This document shows positions 8,970 to 16,670 of a DNA stretch of 64,000 nucleotides, in pieces (position 1 is the first letter of the stretch; each line of letters opens with the position of its first letter). Made by a program: the position numbers and the translations under genes. The stretch lies in assembly GCA_020632795.1 (NCBI GenBank), contig JACKEV010000011.1:434001-498000 (forward strand), read 5' to 3'. This stretch comes from Alphaproteobacteria bacterium. Its GTDB lineage: Bacteria; Myxococcota_A; UBA796; CAJQPC01. Under the pieces are notes generated by a model that saw only the letters and a program-made list of their open reading frames with translations, was not told the origin of the DNA and did no database searches.

Positions 8970-10064
8970 ATGTCCTTCACATTGCTCAACGAACGCCCCA
9001 TCCTCCTGAGCGCTCTGGCGCTGCTCTGCGCGACGTCCGCCTCGGGCGCGTCCGCGGAGCAGACCCCCTACACCCTGGCGGTGGCCACCCTGGCCCGGGA
9101 GAGCACCCCGTGGGTGGACCAGCTCATGGCCCTCCAGGCCCGGGTGGAGGCTGAGAGCGACGGCCGGCTGCGGCTGCGGGTCTTCCCCGGCGGCACAAGC
9201 GCGGTCATGGAGCCCACCGGCCTCCGGGAGACCGACCTCGTCCGCTCCCTGGAGGTCCCCGAGGGCCGCTTCCAGGGCGCCCTGGTGGCCACCAGCACCC
9301 TGGACGCCGTCCACGACGTGCCCGTGCTGCGCATCCCCGAGCTGCCCTTCCTGCTGGACACCGGCGCGGAGGCCGACCTCGTGCTGGACGACTTGCTGCG
9401 CGAGCCCGCCGAAGCGGCCCTGGGCGAGCGCGGCCTGACCCTGGGGGCCTGGTCGGAGACCGGCTGGCGCGGCGTCATCACCCGAGGCCGCCCCGCCGAC
9501 AGCCCGACGGCCTTCAGCGGCCTGAGGCTCCGGGTCGAGCAGCCCGACCTCTACCGGGACACCGTGCGCGCGCTGGGCGCGACCCCGGTCCAGCGCTCCA
9601 CCCGCGACGCGCTGCCCCACTTCAAGCTCGGCCACCTCGACGGCGTCGTCGCCACCCCCTTCTTCGCCCTGGCCGCCGGCTGGATCGAGCCCGCGACGCA
9701 CTTCACCCGGACCGACCACAGCTACCTCGCCGCGGCGGTGGTCTTCTCCACCGAGGCGCTGGAGGACCTGCCGTCCGACCTGCGCGCCCTGCTGCTCGAC
9801 GGCTGGCGCGCCGACAGCGAGGCCGCGCGCGCCCAGGTCCGCGCCATGGAGCCGCTCTTGTTGGAGCGCATCGAGGCGAAGCAGAAAGTGGTCGTGGATC
9901 TCACTCCAGCGCACCGGGAGGCGCTCCGCGAGAAGTCGCTCCCCGTGCACCAGGCCTTCCTCCAGGACCACCCCGACCTGGAGCCGCTGTACCATGAAGT
10001 CCAGGCGCGCCTCTCGGCCCACCGGGACCCCCAGGGGGCGCACCCACGCAGAGCAGGTGAGTGA
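8970..10064 (+). CDS. DctP-family (TRAP-type) periplasmic binding protein, orphan
   Basis: 364 residues with a signal peptide (about 1-29, ending ASGASA). The body follows the DctP pattern: a beta strand YTLAVATLARESTPW, a first alpha/beta domain with LRLRVFPGGT, the PELPFLLD stretch, and a second domain with GLRLRVEQPD and LGATPVQ. TRAP transporters need DctQ/DctM membrane subunits and none is encoded beside this gene. It may serve a distant TRAP system or have another secreted role. GGAG sits about ten bases before the ATG. Its stop directly abuts the ATG of the lipase-like gene, so the two form an operon. Confidence 0.75.
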   Translation: MSFTLLNERPILLSALALLCATSASGASAEQTPYTLAVATLARESTPWVDQLMALQARVEAESDGRLRLRVFPGGTSAVMEPTGLRETDLVRSLEVPEGRFQGALVATSTLDAVHDVPVLRIPELPFLLDTGAEADLVLDDLLREPAEAALGERGLTLGAWSETGWRGVITRGRPADSPTAFSGLRLRVEQPDLYRDTVRALGATPVQRSTRDALPHFKLGHLDGVVATPFFALAAGWIEPATHFTRTDHSYLAAAVVFSTEALEDLPSDLRALLLDGWRADSEAARAQVRAMEPLLLERIEAKQKVVVDLTPAHREALREKSLPVHQAFLQDHPDLEPLYHEVQARLSAHRDPQGAHPRRAGE

Positions 10065-10907
10065 ATGGAGCACAGCACGCTGAGCAGCGCGGACGGGACG
10101 AAGCTGGCCATCCGACGGTGGGAGCCCGCAGACACCCCTCGCGCCCCGATCCTCCTGGTCCACGGGCTGGCCGAGCACCTCGGCCGCTACGTACACGTCG
10201 CCGAGGCCTTCACCACCGCCGGCTACGACGTGACCGGCCTGGAGCTGCGCGGGCATGGGCACTCCGGCGGAAAGCGGGGCCACGTCAACCGCTGGTCGGA
10301 CTACAGCGACGACGTGCGCGCGGCGGCCGCGTCCATCGGCGAGCCCTTCTTCCTGGTGGCCCACTCGATGGGCGGCCTGGTGAGCCTGGCCACGCTGTGC
10401 GAGCCGATGAACCCGCTGTGCCGGGGCCTGGTCATCTCCAACCCCCTGCTGGGCGTCGCGGTGCAGGCCCCCAAGATCAAGGAGCTGGGCGGCCGCCTGC
10501 TCTCCCGCATCCTGCCCTCGCTCAGCATGACCAACGAGATCCCCACCGAGCACCTCAGCCGCGACCCCGAGGTCGTGCGGCGCTACGAGGAGGACCCGCT
10601 GGTCTACAGCACGATCACGCCGCGCTGGTACACCGAGATGCTCAAGGCGCAGGAGGCGGTGTTCGCCCACGCCTCCGCCTACCGCCTGCCCGTGCTGCTG
10701 CTCGTGGGCGAGGCCGACAAGCTCTGCTCGCCGGAGGCCTCGCTGCGCTTCTTCGACCAGCTCGGCGCGCCGGACAAGACCCTCAAGCGCTACCCGGGCT
10801 ACTACCACGAGCTGTTCAACGAGCCTGAGAAGGCCGAGATCCTCGCTGAGGTCGTCGCCTGGCTGGACCAGCACCTCGGTGGCGACGACGGCGAGACGGC
10901 CGGATAG
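10065..10907 (+). CDS. Alpha/beta hydrolase, monoacylglycerol-lipase-like
   Basis: 280 residues. The complete triad can be seen: Ser101 in AHSMGG, Asp218 in VGEADKLCS and His248 in GYYHELFNE. LLVHGLAEHLGRY around 30-42 provides the oxyanion hole, and LRGHGHSGG at 61-69 is characteristic of the monoglyceride lipase / lysophospholipase (serine aminopeptidase S33) group. There is no signal peptide, so it is cytoplasmic. The ATG directly follows the TGA of the DctP-like gene. The likely substrate is a glycerol monoester or lysolipid; exact specificity is not visible. Confidence 0.85.
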   Translation: MEHSTLSSADGTKLAIRRWEPADTPRAPILLVHGLAEHLGRYVHVAEAFTTAGYDVTGLELRGHGHSGGKRGHVNRWSDYSDDVRAAAASIGEPFFLVAHSMGGLVSLATLCEPMNPLCRGLVISNPLLGVAVQAPKIKELGGRLLSRILPSLSMTNEIPTEHLSRDPEVVRRYEEDPLVYSTITPRWYTEMLKAQEAVFAHASAYRLPVLLLVGEADKLCSPEASLRFFDQLGAPDKTLKRYPGYYHELFNEPEKAEILAEVVAWLDQHLGGDDGETAG

Positions 10908-10916
10908 AAGGCTGGC

Positions 10917-11471
10917 GTGCTCCTGCTCCTGCTCGCGCTGGGCTGCCACCCGGTAGCGCCACCCCCGGGCCTGCCCGCGCCGTCGGACTATGCGCGCGAG
11001 CACCAGGCGGCCACCCGCGAGATCCGGGTGATCCGCGACCTGGAGACCCGCCTGCTGATGCGGGCCACCCTGCTGAACGAGGACCTGGTCGACGCCCAGG
11101 CCCTCACCCTCGCCTACGCCCTCGGCGCCACCCCCCAGGAGCACGAGGCCCTGCGCGCCGACCTGCTGGCCGAGTTGGAGGCGTACCGGGTGGTGGTGTT
11201 CGCCGCCGACAGCCCCCGCGAGGACTTCTCGCTGGACGACGACGCGGGCTGGCGGGTCCGGCTGCTCGCGGATGAGGTCCCCCTGGAGGGCGTCGAGCTG
11301 ACGAAGCAGGACCCCGACGCCCCCGCGATCGCCCTGCTCTACCCCCAGATCAACCGCTGGAGCGTGGTGTACCGGGCGCGCTTCGCCCGGGACGCCGGCG
11401 CGGACACCCTGCGGCTGGTGGTGGCCGGCCCGCTGGGCCAGGGGCAGGCCGAGTGGGCCGCCGGGCGATAA
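10917..11471 (+). CDS. Small lipoprotein of unknown function
   Basis: 184 residues. GTG start nine bases after the lipase stop; an in-frame stop at 10905 excludes earlier starts. The N-terminus is only Leu-rich (MLLLLLALGC) with a lipobox at Cys10, a very short leader lacking a basic n-region. The mature part is mixed alpha/beta without a motif I recognise; it includes a beta-rich C-terminal half (WSVVYRARFARDAG). Presumably outer-membrane or periplasmic. It probably belongs to the dctP-like/lipase operon. The alternative is that the true start codon was lost to a sequence error. Confidence 0.6.
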   Translation: MLLLLLALGCHPVAPPPGLPAPSDYAREHQAATREIRVIRDLETRLLMRATLLNEDLVDAQALTLAYALGATPQEHEALRADLLAELEAYRVVVFAADSPREDFSLDDDAGWRVRLLADEVPLEGVELTKQDPDAPAIALLYPQINRWSVVYRARFARDAGADTLRLVVAGPLGQGQAEWAAGR

Positions 11472-11497
11472 AGGACCCCCATCGCTCGGAGGTCGTC

Positions 11498-12898
11498 ATG
11501 CTCTCTTCCGCAGTCCACGCCCGTCGTCGCGCCGCGCTCCTCGACGCCGTCGACGGCCAGCCCGTGCTGCTCGTCGGGGTCGGCACGCGGGCCCGCAACC
11601 TGCCCATGAACGCCCTGCCCTTCCGGCAGGACTCGACCTTCCTCTACTTCACCGGCTGCGACCGCCCCGACGCCGCCGCGCTCATCACGCCCGAGGGCAC
11701 CACCCTCTTCCTGCCGCCCCCGGCCGAGGACGACGCCCTGTGGCACGGCCACGTCGAGCACGCCGAGGACCACCGGGCGCGCTACGGGGTGGACGCGGTG
11801 CGGCCCCCCGACGCCCTGACCGACGCCTGCAAGGCGCAGGGCCCGCTGCTCACCCTCGCCGTGTCCGACCCCACCCGCAATGAGCTGGCCAGCGCGCTCA
11901 CCGGGGTGCCCCTGCGCTACGGCAGCCGCAACGGCGACGATCGCCTCATCGACGCGGTCATCACCCTGCGCCGCCGCAAGGCCCCCGAGGAGGTCGACGC
12001 CCACCGCCGCGCCGCCGCGGCGACCGCCCGGGCCTTCGACGCCGCGATGCGCGCCACCCGCCCCGGCCAGCACGAGGCCGGCGTGGCGGCGGTGTTCGAC
12101 GGCACCCTCGCCGCCCAGGGCCTCACCACCGGCTACCACTCCATCGTCACCGTACGGGGGGAGATCCTCCACAACCCCGACTACGTGAACCCCCTGCGCG
12201 CGGGGGAGCTGCTGCTGCTCGACGGCGGCGGCGAGCTGCCCAGCGGCTACGGGGTGGACATCACCCGCACCTGGCCGGTGTCGGGGCGCTTCACCGCCCG
12301 CCAGCGCGCCGCCTACGACGCCGTGCTCGCCGCCCAGCGGGCCTCCATCGACCGCGTCCGCGCCGGGGTGCGCTACCGCGAGGTCCACATGGCCGCGGTC
12401 CGGGTGTTCGCGGAGTGGCTGGCCGACGAGGGCCTGCTGCGGGGCTCGGTGGACGGCCTGATCGAGGCCCACGCCCCGGCGGTGTTCTTCCCCCACGGCA
12501 TCGGGCACCTGCTGGGGATGGACGTGCACGACCTGGAGAACTTCGGCGACCGGGCCGCCTACCCCCCCGACCGCAGCCGCGACCCCCACTTCGGCACGGC
12601 CTACCTGCGCCTGGACCTGGACCTGGAGCCCGGCCACCTCGTCACCATCGAGCCGGGCTTCTATGTGGTCCCCGCCATCCTCGCCGACCCCACCCTACGC
12701 GAGCGCTTCAAGGAGCAGGTCGACTGGGCCAGGGCCGAGCAGTGGGTCGGCTTCGGCGGCATCCGCATCGAGGACGACGTGCTCTGCACCGCGGGCGAGC
12801 CCGAGGTCATCACGGCCGAGGTGCCCAAGGACGCCGATGACATCGAGGCCATCGTCGGCCAGGGGCCCACGGCGTCCGAGCGCTTCGGCGTCGCGTAA
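11498..12898 (+). CDS. pepP: Xaa-Pro aminopeptidase (M24B)
   Basis: 466 residues from the ATG at 11498, chosen because GGAGG lies six bases upstream; a longer in-frame GTG at 11453 would overlap the previous gene. The N-terminal AMP_N domain (RQDSTFLYFTGCDRPDA) precedes a pita-bread catalytic domain whose five metal ligands are all present: Asp242 (LLLLDGGGE), Asp254 (GVDITRTWP), His333 (PHGIGHLLGMD), Glu385 (TIEPGFY) and Glu425 (IRIEDDV). It removes N-terminal residues preceding proline. Cytoplasmic. It converges on a minus-strand lipoprotein with a six-base gap. Confidence 0.92.
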   Translation: MLSSAVHARRRAALLDAVDGQPVLLVGVGTRARNLPMNALPFRQDSTFLYFTGCDRPDAAALITPEGTTLFLPPPAEDDALWHGHVEHAEDHRARYGVDAVRPPDALTDACKAQGPLLTLAVSDPTRNELASALTGVPLRYGSRNGDDRLIDAVITLRRRKAPEEVDAHRRAAAATARAFDAAMRATRPGQHEAGVAAVFDGTLAAQGLTTGYHSIVTVRGEILHNPDYVNPLRAGELLLLDGGGELPSGYGVDITRTWPVSGRFTARQRAAYDAVLAAQRASIDRVRAGVRYREVHMAAVRVFAEWLADEGLLRGSVDGLIEAHAPAVFFPHGIGHLLGMDVHDLENFGDRAAYPPDRSRDPHFGTAYLRLDLDLEPGHLVTIEPGFYVVPAILADPTLRERFKEQVDWARAEQWVGFGGIRIEDDVLCTAGEPEVITAEVPKDADDIEAIVGQGPTASERFGVA

Positions 12899-12904
12899 AG
12901 CCGC

Positions 12905-13573
12905 TCAGCTCCCCTTGGCCTTCGCCTTCTGGATCGTGCGGTTCAGCTTGGCTGCGGCGTCCCGCCCGCACTGTCGGGCGAGCTGGTCGTAGACGCCCAG
13001 CAGATCCTCGTCAGACATGGCGCGGATCATGCCGATGTTGAGGGCAGTCTGGGTGACCCCGGTGGCGCTGGCCATGTAGGCGGCGAGGTCCTGCTGGCAG
13101 TGCAGGCTGCGGCGCCAGATGCGCTTGCCCTTGGGGCCATACGCGCTGGCGTCGAGGCTGATCCAGGCGTGGGCGGGGTCGTCGATGTCGCCCTGCACGC
13201 CGAAGCCGGTCACCCCCACCTGGAATTGCCAGCGGCTGCTCTCGTCCACCGGGTAGGGGCCGTTCTTGTCCATCGCGTTGCCGACCGCCGTGGTCGAGGC
13301 CTCAGTGAGGTCCGTGGGGCTGACGAGCTGGCTGAGGCGGGTGACCATCTCGACCTCGAAGACCTCGATGACCACGTTGCCCGCGGCGGCCGCGCCCTGG
13401 GCGGCGGCGTCCTCGGTCGGGGCGGCCATGCGGCCCAGCGAGACCTGGGGCGGCCCCGCCTGGTTGACGCCGCTGACCGCCATGTTGTCGATGTTGTTGG
13501 CGTACTTCCTGATCTTGTTGTTGCAGCCGCCCAGCGCAACCAGCGCAGCGGCGAGCAGCAGGGCCCGGGTCAT
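12905..13573 (-). CDS. Lipoprotein of unknown function, coupled to nadB
   Basis: 222 residues from the ATG at 13573, supported by GGAGG upstream; the leader MTRALLLAAALVALGGC has a lipobox LGGC. The mature protein has a VVIEVFEVEMVTRLSQLV segment and an Ala-rich linker; no family is recognised. Its ATG overlaps the TGA of nadB (TGATG), so it is translated as the second gene of that operon. The link to NAD synthesis is positional only. Confidence 0.7.
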   Translation of the reverse strand: MTRALLLAAALVALGGCNNKIRKYANNIDNMAVSGVNQAGPPQVSLGRMAAPTEDAAAQGAAAAGNVVIEVFEVEMVTRLSQLVSPTDLTEASTTAVGNAMDKNGPYPVDESSRWQFQVGVTGFGVQGDIDDPAHAWISLDASAYGPKGKRIWRRSLHCQQDLAAYMASATGVTQTALNIGMIRAMSDEDLLGVYDQLARQCGRDAAAKLNRTIQKAKAKGS

Positions 13574-15192
13574 CAGAACCTCCTCTCCAGCTCGGTGTCC
13601 CGAATCCATCGGCGATCCGACTCGGGGAAGTCAAGAGTGTAGTGCAGGCCGCGGCTCTCGCGGCGGCGAAGTGCGCTGTCCACGACCAGCCCGGCGACCG
13701 TGGCCAGGTTCCGCAGCTCGATCAGCGGCCCGGTGACCCGGAAATCCCAGTAGTAGTTCCGGATCTCCTCCTGCACGAGGTGGACGCGCCGGCGCGCGCG
13801 CTTGAGGCGGCGGGTGGTGCGGACGATGCCCACGTAGTTCCACATGAAGCGGCGGACCTCCGACCAGGTGTGCTGCACGACGACCAGCTCGTCGGGCTCC
13901 ACCGCGTCCCCGGCGTCCCACTCGGACAGGGTGACCAGCTCCGGGCGCTCGGCGGCGAGGCGCTCGGCGGCGGCCTCGGCGGCGGAGTGGGCGAACACCG
14001 CCGCCTCCAGCAGGGAGTTCGAGGCGAGGCGGTTGGCCCCGTGCAGGCCGGTGCACGAGGTCTCGCCGATGGCGAACAGGTTGCGCAGCGAGGACTCCCC
14101 GGTGAGGTCCACGGCCACCCCGCCGCAGAAGTAGTGGGCGGCGGGGACCACCGGGATGGGCTGGGTGGCGATGTCGATGCCCACCGCCGCGCACTGCTGG
14201 TAGATGGCCGGGAAGCGCCCGGACAGGTACGCCCGCGGCTGGTGGCTGATGTCGAGGTAGACGCAGTCGGCGCCCAGGCGCTTCAGCTCGGCGTCGATGG
14301 CCCGCGCCACGATGTCGCGGGGGGCCAGCTCCAGCCGCGTGTCGTAGCGGGACATGAAGCGCTCGCCGGAGGTGTTCAGCAGCCGCGCGCCCTCGCCCCG
14401 CAGGGCCTCGGAGATGAGGAAGCTCTTGACGTCGCTGTGGAAGAGGCAGGTGGGGTGGAACTGGACGAACTCCATGTTCGCCATGCGCGCGCCCGCACGC
14501 CAGGCCATCGCCATACCGTCGCCGGTCGCGATGTCGGGGTTGGTCGTGTAGGTGTAGACCTTGCCCGCGCCTCCGGTGCACAGGGCGACGATGCGCGCCT
14601 GGTAGACGTCGACGCGCTGGGCCTTCAAGTCGAGCACGTATGCCCCCAGCACGCGGCAGGGGTGGGGCGGCAGCTCGCCCTGGCGGCGGGCCAGCCCGCC
14701 GGTGGTGATCAGGTCGATGGCCATCGCGTAGGGCGTGACCGTGATGCGGGGGTTCGTGTTGACCGCCTCGACCAGCGCCCGCACGATCTCGGCGCCGGTC
14801 TGGTCCTTGGCGTGCAGGATGCGGCGGCGACCGTGGCCGCCCTCCCGGCCCAGCTCGTAGGTGTCGGGCTCGTCCTCGGAGCGGCTGAACGAGACCCCCA
14901 GCGCGATCAGCTCCTGGATGCGCCGGGGCCCGTTGCGGACGACGTGCTCGACGGCCTCGCGGCGGCACAGGCCGGCCCCGGCGATCATCGTGTCGCGGAT
15001 GTGGTCCTCGAAGCTGTCGGCCTCATCCCAGACCGCGGCCACGCCGCCCTGGGCGTAGCGCGAGTTGGACTCGCCCAGCGCGTCCTTGGTCAACAGCGTG
15101 ACCGTGCCGTGGGCGGCCGCCTTGAGCGCGAAGAGCAGGCCGGCGAGACCGGAGCCGATCACCAGGAAGTCGCAGGAGTGGCGCAAGGGCAC
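13573..15192 (-). CDS. nadB: L-aspartate oxidase
   Basis: 539 residues from the GTG at 15192, which fits family length; no ATG is available near the fold start. The FAD-binding Rossmann motif is DFLVIGSGLAGL, followed by SNSRYAQGGVA, the active-site region MEFVQFHPT and RGEGARLLN, and the HYFCGGVAVD and GLHGANRLASNSLLE blocks typical of NadB and the succinate dehydrogenase flavoprotein family. It oxidises aspartate to iminoaspartate, the first step of de novo NAD synthesis. nadA and nadC are not in the window. The gene runs divergently from the lytic transglycosylase with 66 bp between starts. Confidence 0.95.
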   Translation of the reverse strand: MPLRHSCDFLVIGSGLAGLLFALKAAAHGTVTLLTKDALGESNSRYAQGGVAAVWDEADSFEDHIRDTMIAGAGLCRREAVEHVVRNGPRRIQELIALGVSFSRSEDEPDTYELGREGGHGRRRILHAKDQTGAEIVRALVEAVNTNPRITVTPYAMAIDLITTGGLARRQGELPPHPCRVLGAYVLDLKAQRVDVYQARIVALCTGGAGKVYTYTTNPDIATGDGMAMAWRAGARMANMEFVQFHPTCLFHSDVKSFLISEALRGEGARLLNTSGERFMSRYDTRLELAPRDIVARAIDAELKRLGADCVYLDISHQPRAYLSGRFPAIYQQCAAVGIDIATQPIPVVPAAHYFCGGVAVDLTGESSLRNLFAIGETSCTGLHGANRLASNSLLEAAVFAHSAAEAAAERLAAERPELVTLSEWDAGDAVEPDELVVVQHTWSEVRRFMWNYVGIVRTTRRLKRARRRVHLVQEEIRNYYWDFRVTGPLIELRNLATVAGLVVDSALRRRESRGLHYTLDFPESDRRWIRDTELERRF

Positions 15193-15258
15193 CTCAGCAA
15201 GAGGGAGGGTTGCGGTGCGGACAGCGAATGGTAACGCGGTGTGGGGTATGCTGGCTTC

Positions 15259-15879
15259 ATGCGGATGCTCCTGCTGGTGCTGGCCCCCTTGGCGCTCGGC
15301 CGCGACATCTACATCCGGGAGAACCCGGATGGCACGGTGACCTTCACCGACACGCCCGCCTCGATGGACGGCTTCCAGGTCTTCGTGGACGGCGTGGCCT
15401 ACCCCCTGGGCGCGGTGCTGCCGCCGCCCACCCGGGTCAACCTGACCACCTTCCCGCTGCTGGACACCTGGGACGACCAGCTCCTGGCGGCCTCGCTGCG
15501 GTACGGGGTGCCCGCCGAGCTGCTCAAGGCGGTGTGCGTGGCCGAGTCGGGCATGAACCCCAACGCGATCTCCCACGCCGGGGCGCAGGGGCTCATGCAG
15601 CTCATGCCGGGGACCGCCGCCGAGCTGGCCGTCTCCGACCCCTTCGACCCCCACCAGTCCATCGACGGCGGCGCGCGCTACCTCGCGCGCCAGATCAAGC
15701 GCTTCGGCAGCATCCGCCTGGGGCTCGCCGCCTACAACGCCGGCCCCGACAACGTCGCGAAGCACAACGGCGTTCCTCCCTTCCAGGAGACCCGGACCTA
15801 CGTGGTCAAGGTCATGGCCCTGTACGACCACTTCCGTTACCAGAGGCCCATCTCTCCCACCGCCGGCCTGCTCGAGTGA
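15259..15879 (+). CDS. Lytic transglycosylase (SLT domain) with DUF4124-like N-terminus
   Basis: 206 residues from the ATG at 15259. The leader MRMLLLVLAPLALG is followed by RDIYIRENPDGTVTFTDTP, a DUF4124-like strand motif. The SLT domain carries the catalytic Glu96 in AESGMNPNA, then AQGLMQLMPGTA, GGARYLARQI and LAAYNAGP, all hallmarks of Slt70/MltC-type enzymes. It cleaves the MurNAc-GlcNAc bond of peptidoglycan with 1,6-anhydro product formation in the periplasm. Its TGA overlaps the GTG start of pgsA (GTGA). Confidence 0.9.
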   Translation: MRMLLLVLAPLALGRDIYIRENPDGTVTFTDTPASMDGFQVFVDGVAYPLGAVLPPPTRVNLTTFPLLDTWDDQLLAASLRYGVPAELLKAVCVAESGMNPNAISHAGAQGLMQLMPGTAAELAVSDPFDPHQSIDGGARYLARQIKRFGSIRLGLAAYNAGPDNVAKHNGVPPFQETRTYVVKVMALYDHFRYQRPISPTAGLLE

Positions 15880-16496
15880 ACCGCCAGAGCTTCTGGAACC
15901 TCCCCAACACGCTGACCGTCATCCGGATCGGGATGGTCCCGCTGATGGTGGTGCTGCTGTGGACGCCGCCGACGCGCTGGGAGGCCGTGGTGGCCTGCGT
16001 GGTGTTCGTGGGCGCCATGCTCACCGACATCGTCGACGGCTACCTGGCGCGCAAGTGGGGCCTGGTCTCGGTCATCGGGGCCTTCCTGGACCCCCTGGCC
16101 GACAAGCTCATGGTCGCCACCACGCTCATCATGCTGGTGTCCGTCGGCTGGGTGCCCGCCTGGATCGCGGCGATCATCATCTGCCGCGAGCTGACCATCA
16201 CCGCCCTGCGCACGGTCGCCATCGCCGAGGGCCTGGTCATGCCCGCCGACAGCCTGGGCAAGTTCAAGACCGCCTTCCAGTCCACCGCCATCGGCATGAT
16301 GCTGTGGCACTACCCCACCCAGGTCTGGCCGGTCACCCTGACCCCCAGCGACCCGCCGGGCGTGGTCATCCACGCCTGGTCGGCCGGGCTGGTGCTGATG
16401 TACATCGCGGTGGGCTTCACCGTGCTCAGCGCGTTGAACTACCTGCGGAACTTCTTCAAGTTTGCGTCGGCGAAGGAGCGGGGGGAGGCGGTTTAG
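15876..16496 (+). CDS. pgsA: CDP-diacylglycerol-glycerol-3-phosphate 3-phosphatidyltransferase
   Basis: 206 residues, GTG start overlapping the upstream stop. The CDP-alcohol phosphotransferase signature is exact: Asp51, Asp54-Gly55, Ala58-Arg59, Gly68, Asp72 and Asp76. Several hydrophobic helices make it an integral inner-membrane enzyme. NLPNTLTVIRI at the N-terminus and ICRELTITALR are typical of PgsA rather than Pss. It forms phosphatidylglycerol phosphate. The stop codon TAG is also the first three bases of a 22-bp sequence repeated at 20956, so the gene end marks the left edge of the toxin cassette. Confidence 0.93.
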   Translation: MNRQSFWNLPNTLTVIRIGMVPLMVVLLWTPPTRWEAVVACVVFVGAMLTDIVDGYLARKWGLVSVIGAFLDPLADKLMVATTLIMLVSVGWVPAWIAAIIICRELTITALRTVAIAEGLVMPADSLGKFKTAFQSTAIGMMLWHYPTQVWPVTLTPSDPPGVVIHAWSAGLVLMYIAVGFTVLSALNYLRNFFKFASAKERGEAV

Positions 16497-16515
16497 CGAA
16501 CGGCGTTCGTTATTG
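16494..16515. repeat. Left copy of 22-bp direct repeat bounding the toxin cassette
   Basis: This copy starts at the pgsA stop codon and recurs at 20956-20977 with one mismatch (C/T at the eleventh base). The core CGAACGGCGTTCG is a palindrome with 6-bp arms. Direct repeats at both ends of a 4.4-kb segment carrying toxin, immunity and a decayed paralogue suggest an integration or duplication boundary. A palindromic regulator site occurring twice is the alternative. Confidence 0.7.
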
Positions 16516-16581
16516 TGGGAGGGGGGTGTCGGATTTCGGTCACCTCCTGCGGCGAATGGACGTGGACTCTCCACAATAACG
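16508..16581. repeat. 11-bp inverted repeat pair (16508-16518 / 16571-16581)
   Basis: CGTTATTGTGG at 16508-16518 recurs inverted as CCACAATAACG at 16571-16581, 52 bases apart. The left arm overlaps the end of the 22-bp direct repeat. This could be a small MITE-like element end pair, a recombinase-binding arrangement or a long-loop RNA hairpin. No coding function is seen. Confidence 0.7.
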
Positions 16582-16600
16582 CTCCTTCAATGGAGCTGAT

Positions 16601-16620
16601 CGCCACACCAATGTGTGGCG
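16601..16620. promoter_or_regulatory. Perfect 8-bp hairpin upstream of the toxin gene
   Basis: CGCCACAC, a CAAT loop and GTGTGGCG form an 8-bp perfect inverted repeat 50 bases before the toxin ATG. There is no T-tract, so a Rho-independent terminator is unlikely; an operator or leader hairpin controlling the toxin gene is the more natural reading. Confidence 0.55.
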
Positions 16621-16670
16621 GCACGCTCCTTGCTTGTTGCCGGGCCGAACCTCGAACCCGGTGACCGTCG

